Below, in pieces: positions 1-8,980 of a stretch of 64,000 nucleotides of DNA (the stretch's first letter is position 1; each line of letters starts with the position of its first letter). The notes beneath the pieces are model-generated. The model was not told the DNA's origin. It saw only the letters and a program-made list of their open reading frames with translations, and made no database searches. The stretch lies in IMG/VR virus record IMGVR_UViG_3300046694_000202, positions 1-64,000 of that record. One strand, written 5' to 3'. Origin of the DNA: a virus. A program made the translations under genes and the position numbers.

Positions 1-860
1 TCCTCGGTCGGCGTCGTGCAGACCTTCTCCAGCGCCGCGTCGAGCTGCGCGCTGCGCTCGCCCTGCGGACGCAGACAAACCTGCTGATCCCACTCCACGC
101 GGGTGAGCCAGTCGTAGGCATAGAAGCGCAGCGCCGAGCGGTCAGCGCCCTCTTTCTTCGACTTCATCGTGGCCGAGTACGACGGGTGCTTGGCTGACGG
201 ATCCACAATGTGGATCATCGCCTCGCCGTCTAGCACCATCGGCTGATCACCGACCAGCTCTTGGCGCAGGGCCTGCATCTCGCCGTCGAACAGCCCGCCG
301 ATCCAGTACGTCTGGTCGAGGCCGTCGCGCGAGTAACCAACCACTGGTCGGCCGGGTGTGATGAAGACCGTCGTGCGCTGGCCATCCATCTTGAATTCGA
401 TCTGTGCCGGGAACTTCGGGTCGTGGTCGCCGTACTTCTCGGCCAGCATGATGTCGAACACCGGGATCAAGCCGGGAAAGACCTTATTGATTTCGGTCGC
501 GCCGATGCCGATACGCAGATTCTTGCGCAGCACAGCCGCAAGGTTCTCGGCGGTCTCGGTGGTGTACTGGCTCAGCGTCTGGGTGATCGCAGTCAGCGCG
601 CGCTTGCCAGTGAACTGGCGCGTCGACAGTGACAGCAGGAGCTGCACGAAATGCTGGCCTTCGTCGATGTCGGCAGCGGCGGTCACGTGCGGCATGTCGA
701 AGTCCTTCACGCCATACGTCACGAACGGGGTGAGCGCGGCGACCAGCATCTTCTTCGCGAACTCTTCCGGGTCCGCGCCGAGCTTGGTCAAAGCTTCCGT
801 CCTCTCGATCTTGCTGTTGGTGGCCTTGCACTCAGCCATCAGTCGGTTAAAGCGTCTCAT
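1..860 (-). CDS. ATP-dependent DNA ligase (C-terminus runs off the left edge)
   Basis: Seals nicks in phage DNA during replication, using ATP to form a ligase-AMP intermediate. The visible 286 codons contain the nucleotidyltransferase signature: motif I FKMDGQR (adenylated Lys about residue 157) and motif III VLDGEAM (about 209-215), after a helical N-terminal DNA-binding region as in T4/T7-type and archaeal-like ligases. The ATG at 860 overlaps the polymerase stop as ATGA, so it is translationally coupled as the third gene of an exonuclease-polymerase-ligase set. Later motifs and the OB domain lie outside the window. A 13-base dyad (202-214) is embedded in the reading frame. The family call is firm; the full length is unknown. 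Confidence 0.93.
   Translation of the reverse strand, partial: MRRFNRLMAECKATNSKIERTEALTKLGADPEEFAKKMLVAALTPFVTYGVKDFDMPHVTAAADIDEGQHFVQLLLSLSTRQFTGKRALTAITQTLSQYTTETAENLAAVLRKNLRIGIGATEINKVFPGLIPVFDIMLAEKYGDHDPKFPAQIEFKMDGQRTTVFITPGRPVVGYSRDGLDQTYWIGGLFDGEMQALRQELVGDQPMVLDGEAMIHIVDPSAKHPSYSATMKSKKEGADRSALRFYAYDWLTRVEWDQQVCLRPQGERSAQLDAALEKVCTTPTE
202..214. repeat. dispersed dyad TCCACAATGTGGA, copy 1
   Basis: Near-palindromic 13-mer inside the ligase gene. Identical copies lie at 15138 and 25730. Function unknown. Confidence 0.4.
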
Positions 861-3577
861 GCTGTTGCTTCCTCTTCTTGCTCGACGGGCATCCCGTCAA
901 GGATGTAGTCCAAAATCGCCTTGCGTTCTTCCCGCGTGGCACGTTTGCCGTAGCGGTCCTCGGAGATGCAAGGCAACCCCTTCTGCATTTCCATCAGTTC
1001 AACCTGCCCGTTCGTCGAAGACTTCGGGTTCCACGCCTGCAAGGTCTTGCCGATCGCAAGCGACGAGTCGAGCTTCAGGTTCTTCATCAGGCCCGCGTCG
1101 TCGATCATCACTTCATAGAAGTCGTCGCAGAAGTCGATCACCTGTGAGCGCGGTACGCTGTAGATCAACTCGTCATGCACGAGCAGATAGAAGCGAGCGC
1201 GGTAACCCTTGCTGCGAATCATGTCGTCCATGCGGATCATGGCGCGCTTCGCGAGCGACCCACCGAGGCCCTGCACCTTCGCGTTCACACACTGGTTACC
1301 AGCTCGGCGGTTGATCTTCTTGATCACCAGCTCGCCGAACGCTGCGATGCCGGGGTCGCGGTAAGTGTCGAACTTCATCCGCATGACGTTGACCCACTCG
1401 GTCGTCGCTTCGAACCGGTCGCGGCGATGGTGGTCGGGCAGCTCGACGTAGCCCAGCTCGCGCGCTTCGTTGATCGTGGTGACACGCCACTCTTCAGCGA
1501 CCGAGAACGTAGTCCGGTACTTCTCGACCATCTCCCACATGAAGTCGCTCGACCAGCCCAGCGCTTCGCCAGTCGTGCCCAATGCCCCGCTGTACCAGTA
1601 CCCGAAGTTCGCGGGCTTGCCGATGTCGGTTCGCAGTTGCTTCTTGTTCGGGTTGTTCTCGTACTCTTCGTCGGTCAAGCCCATCAGACCGACCACGGCT
1701 TCCTTGTGCAGATCTTCGTGCGGGCGCTGGCCATAGGCCTTGCGGAACTTCGGATCGTTCGAGTAATCCCCGATGATCACCAGCTCCACCGCTGACCAGT
1801 CGGCCGACACGAGCACGTGCTCTTCGCCTTCCGCGTCGTCGTCGTCGGCCTCGAAGAAGCCACGAACGTACGCGGCCTCGCCGAACTTGCTCAGCTGCTG
1901 GCCGTTCGGGTTCGAGCATGAGCTGCGGCGCGTGGCCAGCATCGAGCTGAGCTGCGGATAGACGCGGCCCGTCTCCGGATCCACGAGGCACAGGTACGGC
2001 GTCAGGTAGAGCTTCACGCGCTGCGCGAGGCCTGCCATCTCCTTGTACGTGCGGAACACCGTGGCGCCCGCCTCGTAGCGCTCGATCTGCTGGCGCGTGG
2101 CGAGGTTGCCGAGCGTGTTCCAGTCCTCGGCCATCTTCACCGCAGGATCGACCTCGCCCGTCTTCTCGTCGATGGGCAGGCCCGCGTCGACGAACTTCTT
2201 GGTCCAGCGGCGCTGCAGCTCCTCGCGGCAGTCACCGTCGCTCTGCGTCTTGCCATCGGCCTGCATGTACGAGCCGCGCAGCAAGTCATAGATGATGGTC
2301 CGCATCGGCATGTAATGAACGAGGTTCACGCCGCTCGATTCCTTCACGCCGCGCTCGATCGACCATGCCGCGGAGACCGGGCTGCGCACCTGATGGCACT
2401 GCTCGAAGTCGTCGCCGCTGTCGGCCGACATCGCCCACTTCTCGATCTGCGCGCGGTACTTCTTATAGCCCGTCGAACCCTTGACCGGGTCCACGTACCA
2501 TTTGTCGTACTTGGCCAGCTTCTCGTGAGGCTCATCATCGAACGGCAGCAGCGCGCGGATCGCAGCCTTCATGGTTCGCAGGCAGCGCGCCTCATTGCCG
2601 CGCTCGATGTCGCGGCGTGCGAGGACGGCCGGCCCGTTGAGCTTGATGCCGTGCTGCCACGCTTCCGACGCCTTCCGAACGAAGGGCATCTCCTGCTGCA
2701 TGAACGTGCCGAAGACCGGAGGGTTGGTCTGCATGATGAACTGCATCAGGCGGTGGAAGAGCTGCACACACCAGTACGCGTCGTCCACGCCGTACTCGAA
2801 CACTTCCTCGCCCGTCAGCATCCCCATGTGGACTTCTTCGCCCAGCGTCTCTTCGAAGGTCGCCATCTGGTAGCCGAACCAGCTCAGCACTGCGCGCTTC
2901 AGGTCGTAGCCGATCTTGATCGATGCCACGTATCCGTTGTAGCTGTGCGCCGAGGTCGACTCCTTGGCCGTGACCTTGTAGACGAGATCTTCCTGATCGG
3001 CGTTGAGCGTCATACCCTGCTCGTAGCCAGCGAACGTGCGTGCCACGATAGGCAGCAGCTTCTCGATGCCACCGAGTCCAGGCTCGCGGAACTTGTCTTT
3101 GAAGTACGTGTCGGGGCTGTACGCGGTCACGCACATCTGCAGCGTGCAGATGACCTTCGTGCCGAGATCGTAGCCGAGCGACTTCTGCATCATGGTCCAC
3201 TCGAAGCCCGCGTTGTGGATCAGCCAGTACGAGTCAGGCTGCTTCGCGTCGAGCAAGCGCTTCGCCCGCGCCCAAGACACGCGGTTCTCCACGTCCTTGT
3301 GCGCAAGGTTCACGTAGTAGCCGTGGTAGTTGCCGTCCGGATAGATCGAGAAGCCCGTCACAGTCGTGCGGTTCGTGTCGAAGATCAGGCGGGTGGACGA
3401 CGACTTCTTGCCTTCGTCATCCACCTTCATGAAACGGTTCAGGCCTGCATGGCGGCGGCTGTCTTCCGTCTCGATGTCGAAGCCGACGAAGCCAGCAGCA
3501 GCCACTTCAGCGATGATCTTGTCGGCGTACTGGTCCCAGTTGCGCGCGTCGATCAGAATTTTTTGGTCGCGGTTCAC
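857..3577 (-). CDS. family A DNA polymerase with 3'-5' exonuclease
   Basis: Replicative DNA polymerase of the Pol I/T7 family, 906 residues. The N-terminal 3'-5' proofreading domain shows Exo I FDIETE (about 33-38) and Exo II IHNAGFEW (about 119-126). The polymerase domain shows motif A SADWSAVELVI (about 593-605), motif B RTDIGKPANFGYWYSG (O-helix, about 647-662) and motif C VHDE (about 800-803) carrying the catalytic carboxylates. There is no 5'-3' nuclease domain; that activity is encoded by the preceding gene. The start overlaps the exonuclease stop by 4 bases, and its stop overlaps the ligase start by 4 bases. The roughly 90-residue stretch between the exonuclease and palm domains (about 365-460) was not assigned to a domain. 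Confidence 0.97.
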   Translation of the reverse strand: MNRDQKILIDARNWDQYADKIIAEVAAAGFVGFDIETEDSRRHAGLNRFMKVDDEGKKSSSTRLIFDTNRTTVTGFSIYPDGNYHGYYVNLAHKDVENRVSWARAKRLLDAKQPDSYWLIHNAGFEWTMMQKSLGYDLGTKVICTLQMCVTAYSPDTYFKDKFREPGLGGIEKLLPIVARTFAGYEQGMTLNADQEDLVYKVTAKESTSAHSYNGYVASIKIGYDLKRAVLSWFGYQMATFEETLGEEVHMGMLTGEEVFEYGVDDAYWCVQLFHRLMQFIMQTNPPVFGTFMQQEMPFVRKASEAWQHGIKLNGPAVLARRDIERGNEARCLRTMKAAIRALLPFDDEPHEKLAKYDKWYVDPVKGSTGYKKYRAQIEKWAMSADSGDDFEQCHQVRSPVSAAWSIERGVKESSGVNLVHYMPMRTIIYDLLRGSYMQADGKTQSDGDCREELQRRWTKKFVDAGLPIDEKTGEVDPAVKMAEDWNTLGNLATRQQIERYEAGATVFRTYKEMAGLAQRVKLYLTPYLCLVDPETGRVYPQLSSMLATRRSSCSNPNGQQLSKFGEAAYVRGFFEADDDDAEGEEHVLVSADWSAVELVIIGDYSNDPKFRKAYGQRPHEDLHKEAVVGLMGLTDEEYENNPNKKQLRTDIGKPANFGYWYSGALGTTGEALGWSSDFMWEMVEKYRTTFSVAEEWRVTTINEARELGYVELPDHHRRDRFEATTEWVNVMRMKFDTYRDPGIAAFGELVIKKINRRAGNQCVNAKVQGLGGSLAKRAMIRMDDMIRSKGYRARFYLLVHDELIYSVPRSQVIDFCDDFYEVMIDDAGLMKNLKLDSSLAIGKTLQAWNPKSSTNGQVELMEMQKGLPCISEDRYGKRATREERKAILDYILDGMPVEQEEEATA

Positions 3578-4359
3578 AGCAGGAAGTCCTTCAGCACGTC
3601 GTTAAGCACGCGGTCATCCTTCTGGCCGACCACGAGATTTTCGAAGATGTCTTGCAGGGGCACGTCGTAGAAGCCAGTGATCTCCCACATGGCCTTCAGC
3701 GTCGGCTCGTTGTTCTTGACCCATTCGAGGGTCTTCTTGCCGAGATTGAAGCTCCCCGATTCGCTGTCCCAGCAAGGCACGTAGCCTTCCGTGAAGTACT
3801 GGAGCCAGCGCTCACGGTCACAGTGCTCCCATGCCTTCGGGCCGAAGCCGGGGATGCCGGGGATCTTGTCCGAGGAGTCGCCGACGAGCGTCTTCATCAA
3901 CCGCACTTCGGTGTGGTCGGTGTTCTCGTACGAGTCCTTCTTCGTGCCGGTGATCGTCGTGTGCGCGCCGTCGCACACCGCGAGATAGTCGCCGTCGTTA
4001 GAGTGGATCCTGATGGAGTCCGTGTTCGGGCGGTAGTGCCGAGCGAGCTGGACGATCACATCATCAGCTTCCCACCCCTTGATCTCCAGCGACATGCAGC
4101 GCGTGAAGCGCAGCACTTGCTTGAAGAGATCCATTGTCTTGTAGAACGAGTCGGATGCCGGTTGGCGTCCAACCTTGTAGCCGGGGAATACCTTGCGCCT
4201 ACGGTCTTTGGAACCATAGCCGTCCCATACCCAGATGATCGTGTCGAACATCGGGAGCATGTTCATCTCGAACAGCACATCGCGGATGGTGCCATTCGCC
4301 TCGAATTTGATGCGGAACTGGTTGTTCCCATCGATCAGATGCAGAGTGCGTTGTGACAT
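3574..4359 (-). CDS. 5'-3' exonuclease, FEN/PIN family
   Basis: 261-residue flap-type 5' nuclease for primer removal, a separate version of the Pol I N-terminal domain. Metal-binding acidic motifs are visible: LIDGNNQ near the N-terminus, EIKGWEADDVI and HSNDGDYLAV in the middle. They are followed by the helix-3-turn-helix GDSSDKIPGIPGFGPKAW that binds duplex DNA. The ATG at 4359 was chosen over an in-frame upstream ATG because it has TGAGG about 9 bases upstream and starts at the usual N-terminus. It is followed by the polymerase (4-base overlap). A strong terminator lies only 20 bases upstream, so expression needs readthrough or another control. Confidence 0.93.
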   Translation of the reverse strand: MSQRTLHLIDGNNQFRIKFEANGTIRDVLFEMNMLPMFDTIIWVWDGYGSKDRRRKVFPGYKVGRQPASDSFYKTMDLFKQVLRFTRCMSLEIKGWEADDVIVQLARHYRPNTDSIRIHSNDGDYLAVCDGAHTTITGTKKDSYENTDHTEVRLMKTLVGDSSDKIPGIPGFGPKAWEHCDRERWLQYFTEGYVPCWDSESGSFNLGKKTLEWVKNNEPTLKAMWEITGFYDVPLQDIFENLVVGQKDDRVLNDVLKDFLL

Positions 4360-4378
4360 GTGAACCTCAGATGGCGTA

Positions 4379-4411
4379 GAAAAAGCCGCGAACCTTTTCA
4401 AGTTCGCGGCT
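4379..4411 (-). terminator. Rho-independent terminator after the 4432 gene
   Basis: Read leftward: 10-bp stem AGCCGCGAAC/GTTCGCGGCT, 8-base loop, then five T. It ends 20 bases before the exonuclease start codon. Confidence 0.9.
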
Positions 4412-4431
4412 TCCCAGAAGCGCGTTACTGC

Positions 4432-5142
4432 TTACGCTTCTGCGTCGACTTCGACGTACTCACCGAGGCTTTCGAAGCACATCACGCCCCAGGCGTTACC
4501 CGCCTTGTTCGTCATGCGCTTGGACGTGACCTTCACCAGCACGCGTGCGCCGAGCAGGCCTTCCTGCACGACCTTCTGGTAAAAATCTTGCCACTCGCGC
4601 CAGTTGGTCGTCGACGTGGCATAACCCACGCGCGTACCTTCCTTGGCGAGAAGCACACCCTTCGGCGACTTGAGGTCTTGCGTCAGGACGATCGGGATGT
4701 CGACCGAGCGATACGGCTTTTGCTTGTTGTCGATAGCTGCGGCCTTCGCCACTGCTTCGTTCCAAGGAATGCCCTTGTCGCTCTGCACGCCGTCATACGT
4801 CGACCAGTACTGCGCGGGATTGCCCGCCTTGATCGACATCTTCGGCGCGAAGCCGATGCCTTCGCTCATGTCGATGTAGCCTTGGAACTCGGTGATGAGT
4901 TCTTCGCCGCCGACCAACAGACCGAATTCCTTCACCTTCGCCCAGATGTCGACGTTCATCGCGCCGGTCATCAGCTCGTCCATCGAGAGCTTCTTACCGG
5001 GGAGTGCGACCGGTCCACCCGTGGGGGCGGCGACTGCTACTGCGCCGCCTGCTGCTGCGACCGTTGCTGCCGGGGTGGATTGTGCGAGGTTGCCCGCTGC
5101 TGCTTGGGCTTTTGCGATTGCTTCTGCAATGGGATCCGACAT
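4432..5142 (-). CDS. replication-region protein of unknown function, possible ssDNA-binding protein analogue
   Basis: 236 residues. The first about 45 residues are an Ala/Gly/Thr-rich, low-complexity leader, followed by a compact domain of mixed composition and an acidic C-terminal tail (EYVEVDAEA). No family motif was recognised. It lies between the helicase and the exonuclease-polymerase-ligase set, and has its own upstream control region (5143-5316) and its own strong terminator, the arrangement expected of an abundantly made protein. The acidic tail and location would suit an SSB-like role, but this is only inference. Confidence 0.7.
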   Translation of the reverse strand: MSDPIAEAIAKAQAAAGNLAQSTPAATVAAAGGAVAVAAPTGGPVALPGKKLSMDELMTGAMNVDIWAKVKEFGLLVGGEELITEFQGYIDMSEGIGFAPKMSIKAGNPAQYWSTYDGVQSDKGIPWNEAVAKAAAIDNKQKPYRSVDIPIVLTQDLKSPKGVLLAKEGTRVGYATSTTNWREWQDFYQKVVQEGLLGARVLVKVTSKRMTNKAGNAWGVMCFESLGEYVEVDAEA

Positions 5143-5316
5143 GGTAATGCTCCGTAGAAATGTATAAGCGCCAGTTTCAGTTTCAGTTTCGTACCACCTC
5201 GCTGCCGGTGGTGTCAGCAGCGAGTACGAAGATCATAGCTTCGATCTTCTAACCATTCAATCGCAACTAGACGATAGATGCGACCAAATGATGTCCTTTG
5301 TGCGATTACCAACAGA
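5143..5316 (-). promoter_or_regulatory. leader/control region upstream of the 4432-5142 gene
   Basis: 174 bases with no gene. Contains a dyad-family site at 5264-5280 and an inverted repeat GAAGATC/GATCTTC (5228-5249, 8-base spacer). Reading leftward, the site precedes the hairpin, which precedes the gene. The same order recurs at 10.7 kb. Confidence 0.55.
5264..5280. repeat. CAACTA-N3-GATAG dyad-family site (5.3 kb)
   Basis: CAACTAGACGATAGATG, sharing 14 contiguous bases with the site at 10732. Placed upstream of a leftward gene like the other family members. Confidence 0.6.
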
Positions 5317-6753
5317 TCACATGAAGTCGGCCATTGCGATCTTGCGTGCCGTCGCCTTGCTCTTGTCAAACATTTCCTTCTCTTCCTGCTTGCGCTGCTC
5401 TGACAGAGCGAAGATCTCTTTTGTCGGATCAACAAGGTGTGCTTCCCTCGACTTCTGCTCGATGATCTGCATGATCCGCTGGTCGATCGAGTCGCGGTAT
5501 TCGAGCACGTAGATCAGCAGCGCATTGGTTCGAGCACCACGGATGCCACGCCGGTAGGCCTGCACGAAACTGTCGTCCATATAGTTCAGAGACGTGAAGA
5601 CCATGACTTGCAGATGGTGCCAGTTGAAGCCCACACCGGCCGTGTCGGGTGACGCAACCACGCAGTCGAGCTGGCCAGCACGGAAGGCCTGATCGATCGC
5701 GGCGCGGCGCGACGACGACACGTTGCCGTTGATCAGTGCGACGCGCAGGCCAAGGCCCTTGGCGATCTCGACGATCCGCTCCTGCTCGGGGATGAGCGCG
5801 GCGAAGATGGCGATCGGTTCGCCCGACTGCTTGGCGTCGCCCAGGTGGATCAGCAGGCGCTCGTCCTTGCCCGTCTTCTCGCCCTTCCCGATCCCGAACG
5901 TCTCGGGGTGCGCCATGATCTGGCGGCAGCGCATCGCGTTGACAGCCGGCGTCTGGCCTTCGAGGAACGAGTCGGCCAGCTCGACCAGCGCTTCGTCTTC
6001 CATCTCCTCATAAGCGGCGCGCTGCTTGGGCGACATGTCGCACAGCTCGGTCAGGATCACCTTCGCTTCCGGCCCGTGGACCTCGGTGAAGGTGTGGCGC
6101 ACGGCGACGCGCGCCAGCACCTGAGACAGCTTCTCGTGGTTGGTCCAGCCGACCGTCGTGCCGTACTCGTCCTGAATCCGGTGGTATCCAAGGAAGCCGC
6201 CGAACGAACCGTAGAAGCGCGGCTCGATGACCTCGATCGCCGGGTAGGCACTCCCGAGGTTGCCCTTGATGATGGTCCCGGTCATGCCGAGGAAATACGT
6301 GAACTGGCGCATCCCCGTGATCCAGTTCGTGGTGCGCTTCGCGTTGTAGCCCGCGTAGCCGAGATGCAGCTCGTCGACGACGCACGCGTCCAGATCCGGG
6401 TGGATCTCCTTGAAACGTTCCCAGTCATCCGAGAAGCGCTGGAAGCCCATCAAGAAGACCTTGGCGTTCGGGTTGCTCATCTGCTTCTCGCGCTGGGCCT
6501 TCGTGCCGTCGATGATCTGAACTTCCTCGGCCTTGAAGTGCGTGAAGAGAACGATCTCGTCCTTGTTCTTGCGAAGCAACGACATCGGCATCACGAACGC
6601 GGTCTTGACCTTCAGCACGTCCCAGAGGTACCACATGTACACGACCGCGCTGCCAGTCTTCTGGCAGGCCGGGTCACTGAGGTTGAGGCAGCGCTTCGTC
6701 GCGATATAGAACGCGAGGTCGGCGATCTGGTGATCACGCAGGGTGGGTTTCAT
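5317..6753 (-). CDS. superfamily 2 (SNF2/DEAD-like) helicase
   Basis: 478-residue SF2 ATPase/helicase, probably acting in replication or repair. The N-terminal RecA-like domain has a divergent Walker A region (ACQKTGSA), a DELH Walker B box (VVDELHLGY) and an SxT-like motif (FLGMTGTI). The C-terminal domain has a motif IV/V region (ALINGNVSSSRR, SPDTAGVGFNW) and motif VI QAYRRGIRG with arginine fingers. The ATG at 6753 is preferred because it overlaps the stop of the preceding gene as ATGA; an in-frame ATG lies 21 codons upstream. The Lys-Thr of Walker A is kept, but the usual GxGKT glycine spacing is not, so ATPase competence is likely rather than certain. Confidence 0.88.
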   Translation of the reverse strand: MKPTLRDHQIADLAFYIATKRCLNLSDPACQKTGSAVVYMWYLWDVLKVKTAFVMPMSLLRKNKDEIVLFTHFKAEEVQIIDGTKAQREKQMSNPNAKVFLMGFQRFSDDWERFKEIHPDLDACVVDELHLGYAGYNAKRTTNWITGMRQFTYFLGMTGTIIKGNLGSAYPAIEVIEPRFYGSFGGFLGYHRIQDEYGTTVGWTNHEKLSQVLARVAVRHTFTEVHGPEAKVILTELCDMSPKQRAAYEEMEDEALVELADSFLEGQTPAVNAMRCRQIMAHPETFGIGKGEKTGKDERLLIHLGDAKQSGEPIAIFAALIPEQERIVEIAKGLGLRVALINGNVSSSRRAAIDQAFRAGQLDCVVASPDTAGVGFNWHHLQVMVFTSLNYMDDSFVQAYRRGIRGARTNALLIYVLEYRDSIDQRIMQIIEQKSREAHLVDPTKEIFALSEQRKQEEKEMFDKSKATARKIAMADFM

Positions 6754-6965
6754 CTTTGTTTTCGCAATCGTCCGAGATGCCAGCAACCGCACATCGGACA
6801 TTCGAATGCAATGCACTCGGAAAAGGACTCAGGCAGCGTGGCGTGATGCGCTTCTGCCTTCGCCCTACTGTGGTACTGACGCTTCTTCTGGCAGGCCTCG
6901 GTGCGCAGCTTGCGGCGATCCTCCTCCGAGACCGGCTTGTCCATCAGGTCGGCCATCGTGAGCAT
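6750..6965 (-). CDS. small zinc-knuckle-like protein
   Basis: 71 residues, with a Lys/Arg-rich middle and a C-terminal CPMCGCWHLGR sequence resembling half of a zinc-binding site (an earlier Cys lies in SECIAFECP). Coupled by 4 bases to the helicase, so possibly an accessory factor for it (inference). It follows the 6968 gene with 2 bases between. Two near start codons (6965, 6956) cannot be separated. Confidence 0.7.
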   Translation of the reverse strand: MLTMADLMDKPVSEEDRRKLRTEACQKKRQYHSRAKAEAHHATLPESFSECIAFECPMCGCWHLGRLRKQR

Positions 6966-6967
6966 GG

Positions 6968-7687
6968 TTAGGCCCTGCTTCGTGCCGCTGGTAGGTTGCT
7001 CAACGGATCTTCACGCCGCGCGTGCCGCTTGAGCACCGTCATGCCGAGCGATTCCAGCGGCATCGAAACGATATGCGCCTCCTCACCAGCGAGCAGTGCG
7101 GTGCGCAACCGAACGGCGGGCTTGCTCACGATCAGATCCGCGGTGCCCGTCACGATCACACGGCGGGCGCTGTAGCGAGCCTGCTCGATGATCCCGTCGA
7201 GCAGCCGCTGGTGCTTCGGGTTGGCCTGCGTCAGCACCAGCGGCTGCACGTTCGTGCGGTCCAGCTCGATGTTGAGGTCGGCCTTCGTGTAATGCCAGAT
7301 CGGCCGCACGATCGGAGCCAGCGGGCTGCTCATCCGCGAGAGCATGAGCAGCGTCAGGTTCAGCTCGTTGTTTGTGTCTTCCATCACATACACGCCTGCT
7401 TCGTTGTCGTCCTTCGGCAACGGCAGCATGGCCTGCACGAGCGGGTCGCGCGCCAGCGCCTGGAACTGGCTCCAGTGCAGCGGATCCGGGATCGCGGCGC
7501 CGGTCGGGAACAGGTGGTTGCACGGCACGCGGCGCGACGGGATCACCACGAACGGCGACGGTGCCTTGAGCGACAGGAAGTTCAGGGCCGAGCGGCCCTG
7601 ATGCAGATAGGCGATGCCGTCGGCGGTCCAGTGCAGACCGTACGTACCGATCTCGGTCTTGTGTTCGGGGGTAGCGATTGCGTTCAT
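6968..7687 (-). CDS. conserved-type hypothetical protein
   Basis: 239 residues without a recognised motif. Even composition, no membrane segment and no signal peptide. Starts at an ATGA overlap with the two-HTH regulator upstream. The context (regulator, zinc protein, helicase) suggests a role in early DNA metabolism or control, which cannot be narrowed from sequence. Confidence 0.75.
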   Translation of the reverse strand: MNAIATPEHKTEIGTYGLHWTADGIAYLHQGRSALNFLSLKAPSPFVVIPSRRVPCNHLFPTGAAIPDPLHWSQFQALARDPLVQAMLPLPKDDNEAGVYVMEDTNNELNLTLLMLSRMSSPLAPIVRPIWHYTKADLNIELDRTNVQPLVLTQANPKHQRLLDGIIEQARYSARRVIVTGTADLIVSKPAVRLRTALLAGEEAHIVSMPLESLGMTVLKRHARREDPLSNLPAARSRA

Positions 7688-8085
7688 GCTTTGATCAGCT
7701 CCTGAATGGGTTTGCCGGTGTAGCGCATCAGGTCTAAGAGATCCGTGACGGTGGCGTCGATGTGCCCGTTCTCGATGGCGGCGATCTTGTGCGTCGTCCA
7801 GCCCAAGCGCTCCGCAGCTTCGGTGCGGCCCTGCTTGAGTTCGAGCATACGAACGGAGGCCACCAGCTCGCCGAGGCGTTCTTGGGTCTGGCCGAGGGAA
7901 CGGCGCAACCGCTTCGTCTTTACAGCCGCGTTCTCTTTGTCCTTGGGCATCCGCTTCGCGCCCGTTGCCTTGACGATCGACCGGATGGACGGAATCGAAA
8001 GGGCGAAATTGCGGGCGAGCGACGAAGCGGAATGGCCAGACGTGTAGAGATCCGCGATCTGTTGATCGCGTTCTGCTTTACACAT
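7684..8085 (-). CDS. regulator with two helix-turn-helix segments (XRE-like C-terminal half)
   Basis: 133 residues. The N-terminal half holds a resolvase/Trp-repressor-like HTH (residues about 8-40, QQIADLYTSGHSASSLARNF followed by a recognition-like helix). The C-terminal half (about 75-125) reads as an XRE/Cro-type domain (TEAAERLGWTTHKIAAIENG). It should bind DNA and is the clearest HTH regulator in the leftward operon. That makes it a candidate for either dispersed dyad family, though nothing links it directly. Its stop overlaps the next start by 4 bases. Confidence 0.8.
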   Translation of the reverse strand: MCKAERDQQIADLYTSGHSASSLARNFALSIPSIRSIVKATGAKRMPKDKENAAVKTKRLRRSLGQTQERLGELVASVRMLELKQGRTEAAERLGWTTHKIAAIENGHIDATVTDLLDLMRYTGKPIQELIKA

Positions 8086-8093
8086 GGCGGGCC

Positions 8094-8321
8094 TTAGACC
8101 TTCTGGTACGGGAACGCGGAGGGGTTCTTCTTGATCAGGGAGCTGAACGTGCTACCGAACGAAGCCGCAGTGGCCAGCGTGTCGACGGTCTTCTGGTCGA
8201 CGTTGCTGTACTGGTACTCATCGCCGTTCTTCACGAAGACGATGTTGAGCTTCTTCGACGCTGCGTCGTAGGCGAATGCGGAGATTTGTGACGAGGTCAC
8301 AGGCGTGTAGCCAGGTTTCAT
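8094..8321 (-). CDS. KTSC domain protein
   Basis: 75 residues matching the KTSC fold pattern: SSQISAFAYDAASKKLNIVF, then YQYSNVDQKTVDTL and a C-terminal FSSLIKKNP. KTSC proteins are small, widespread in phages and bacteria, and of unclear function. The start at 8321 places the family N-terminus correctly; an ATG 17 codons upstream is possible. Eight bases separate it from the HTH gene. Confidence 0.82.
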   Translation of the reverse strand: MKPGYTPVTSSQISAFAYDAASKKLNIVFVKNGDEYQYSNVDQKTVDTLATAASFGSTFSSLIKKNPSAFPYQKV

Positions 8322-8411
8322 GATTTCAAATCCAGGTTGAAAGTAAATGTTTCGATCCTTAACACTCAGCATCTCAGGCGGTGGTGGACGCCAGTCGATA
8401 CCGTTTCCTGC

Positions 8412-8690
8412 TTAGAGAACTGCGGTGATGTGCTCCTTGGTCACCGTGTGCTCCATATGGACGGCCACGACTGGGTGCGAGTTGCCATAGATGGTCAGGC
8501 AAATCGGCTCCCCCGCCTTAAGTCTTTCCAGCTCTTCCGAAGAGGGAAGCCAGAAGGACGAATGCGATATGAAGTCGCCGATCTTGCTGCGCACAACCGG
8601 CAGGGTCTCGCACGATCCGTCGCGTTCGTGGTTCCAGTCAGCTGGGGCACCAAGGTGGTTGGTGGTCAGCGTCGTATCAACAATGTTCAT
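8412..8690 (-). CDS. small hypothetical protein
   Basis: 92 residues with a central segment FWLPSSEELERLKAGEPICL followed by a beta-rich end. This layout is common among small phage proteins of unknown function. ATGA overlap with the upstream gene at 8687-8690. A 90-base gap (8322-8411) follows before the KTSC gene and contains no other gene. Confidence 0.7.
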   Translation of the reverse strand: MNIVDTTLTTNHLGAPADWNHERDGSCETLPVVRSKIGDFISHSSFWLPSSEELERLKAGEPICLTIYGNSHPVVAVHMEHTVTKEHITAVL

Positions 8691-8980
8691 GCGTTCCTCT
8701 TAAAAATTCCGACGATTTCGGGGCCGTCTGCGTGTTGTCCAAAAACGAACTCATCATCCAAGCGGTCGTTGATGCGGTTCTCGATGTCCTGCCACATGCT
8801 GAAGCCTTCGTTGCGCCAGAACATATGCGAGTGGTCCCGCATCGCCTTCTTCAAGCCGAACTCCAGGTACTTGTCCTTCAGCTCAACGAACGCGTGGATG
8901 TCGACCATGAACAGAATGGAGAGGCCGGCATCAACGACATCACGTGGATGCGTGCTGTCGGCCTGTACGGTGACCTCCAT
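8687..8980 (-). CDS. small hypothetical protein
   Basis: 97 residues with no recognised domain. The ATG at 8980 overlaps the TAA of the preceding gene (TAATG), the most economical start; an in-frame ATG 34 codons further up would run far into that gene. Rich in charged and aromatic residues in the middle (MFWRNEGFSMWQDIE). Confidence 0.65.
   Translation of the reverse strand: MEVTVQADSTHPRDVVDAGLSILFMVDIHAFVELKDKYLEFGLKKAMRDHSHMFWRNEGFSMWQDIENRINDRLDDEFVFGQHADGPEIVGIFKRNA

Noticed and set aside
2315-3670. Long open frame on the + strand opposite the DNA polymerase
   Set aside because: Composition (His/Val/Arg/Leu-rich) is that of a complementary-frame shadow in GC-rich DNA. The opposite strand carries a complete, motif-rich polymerase.
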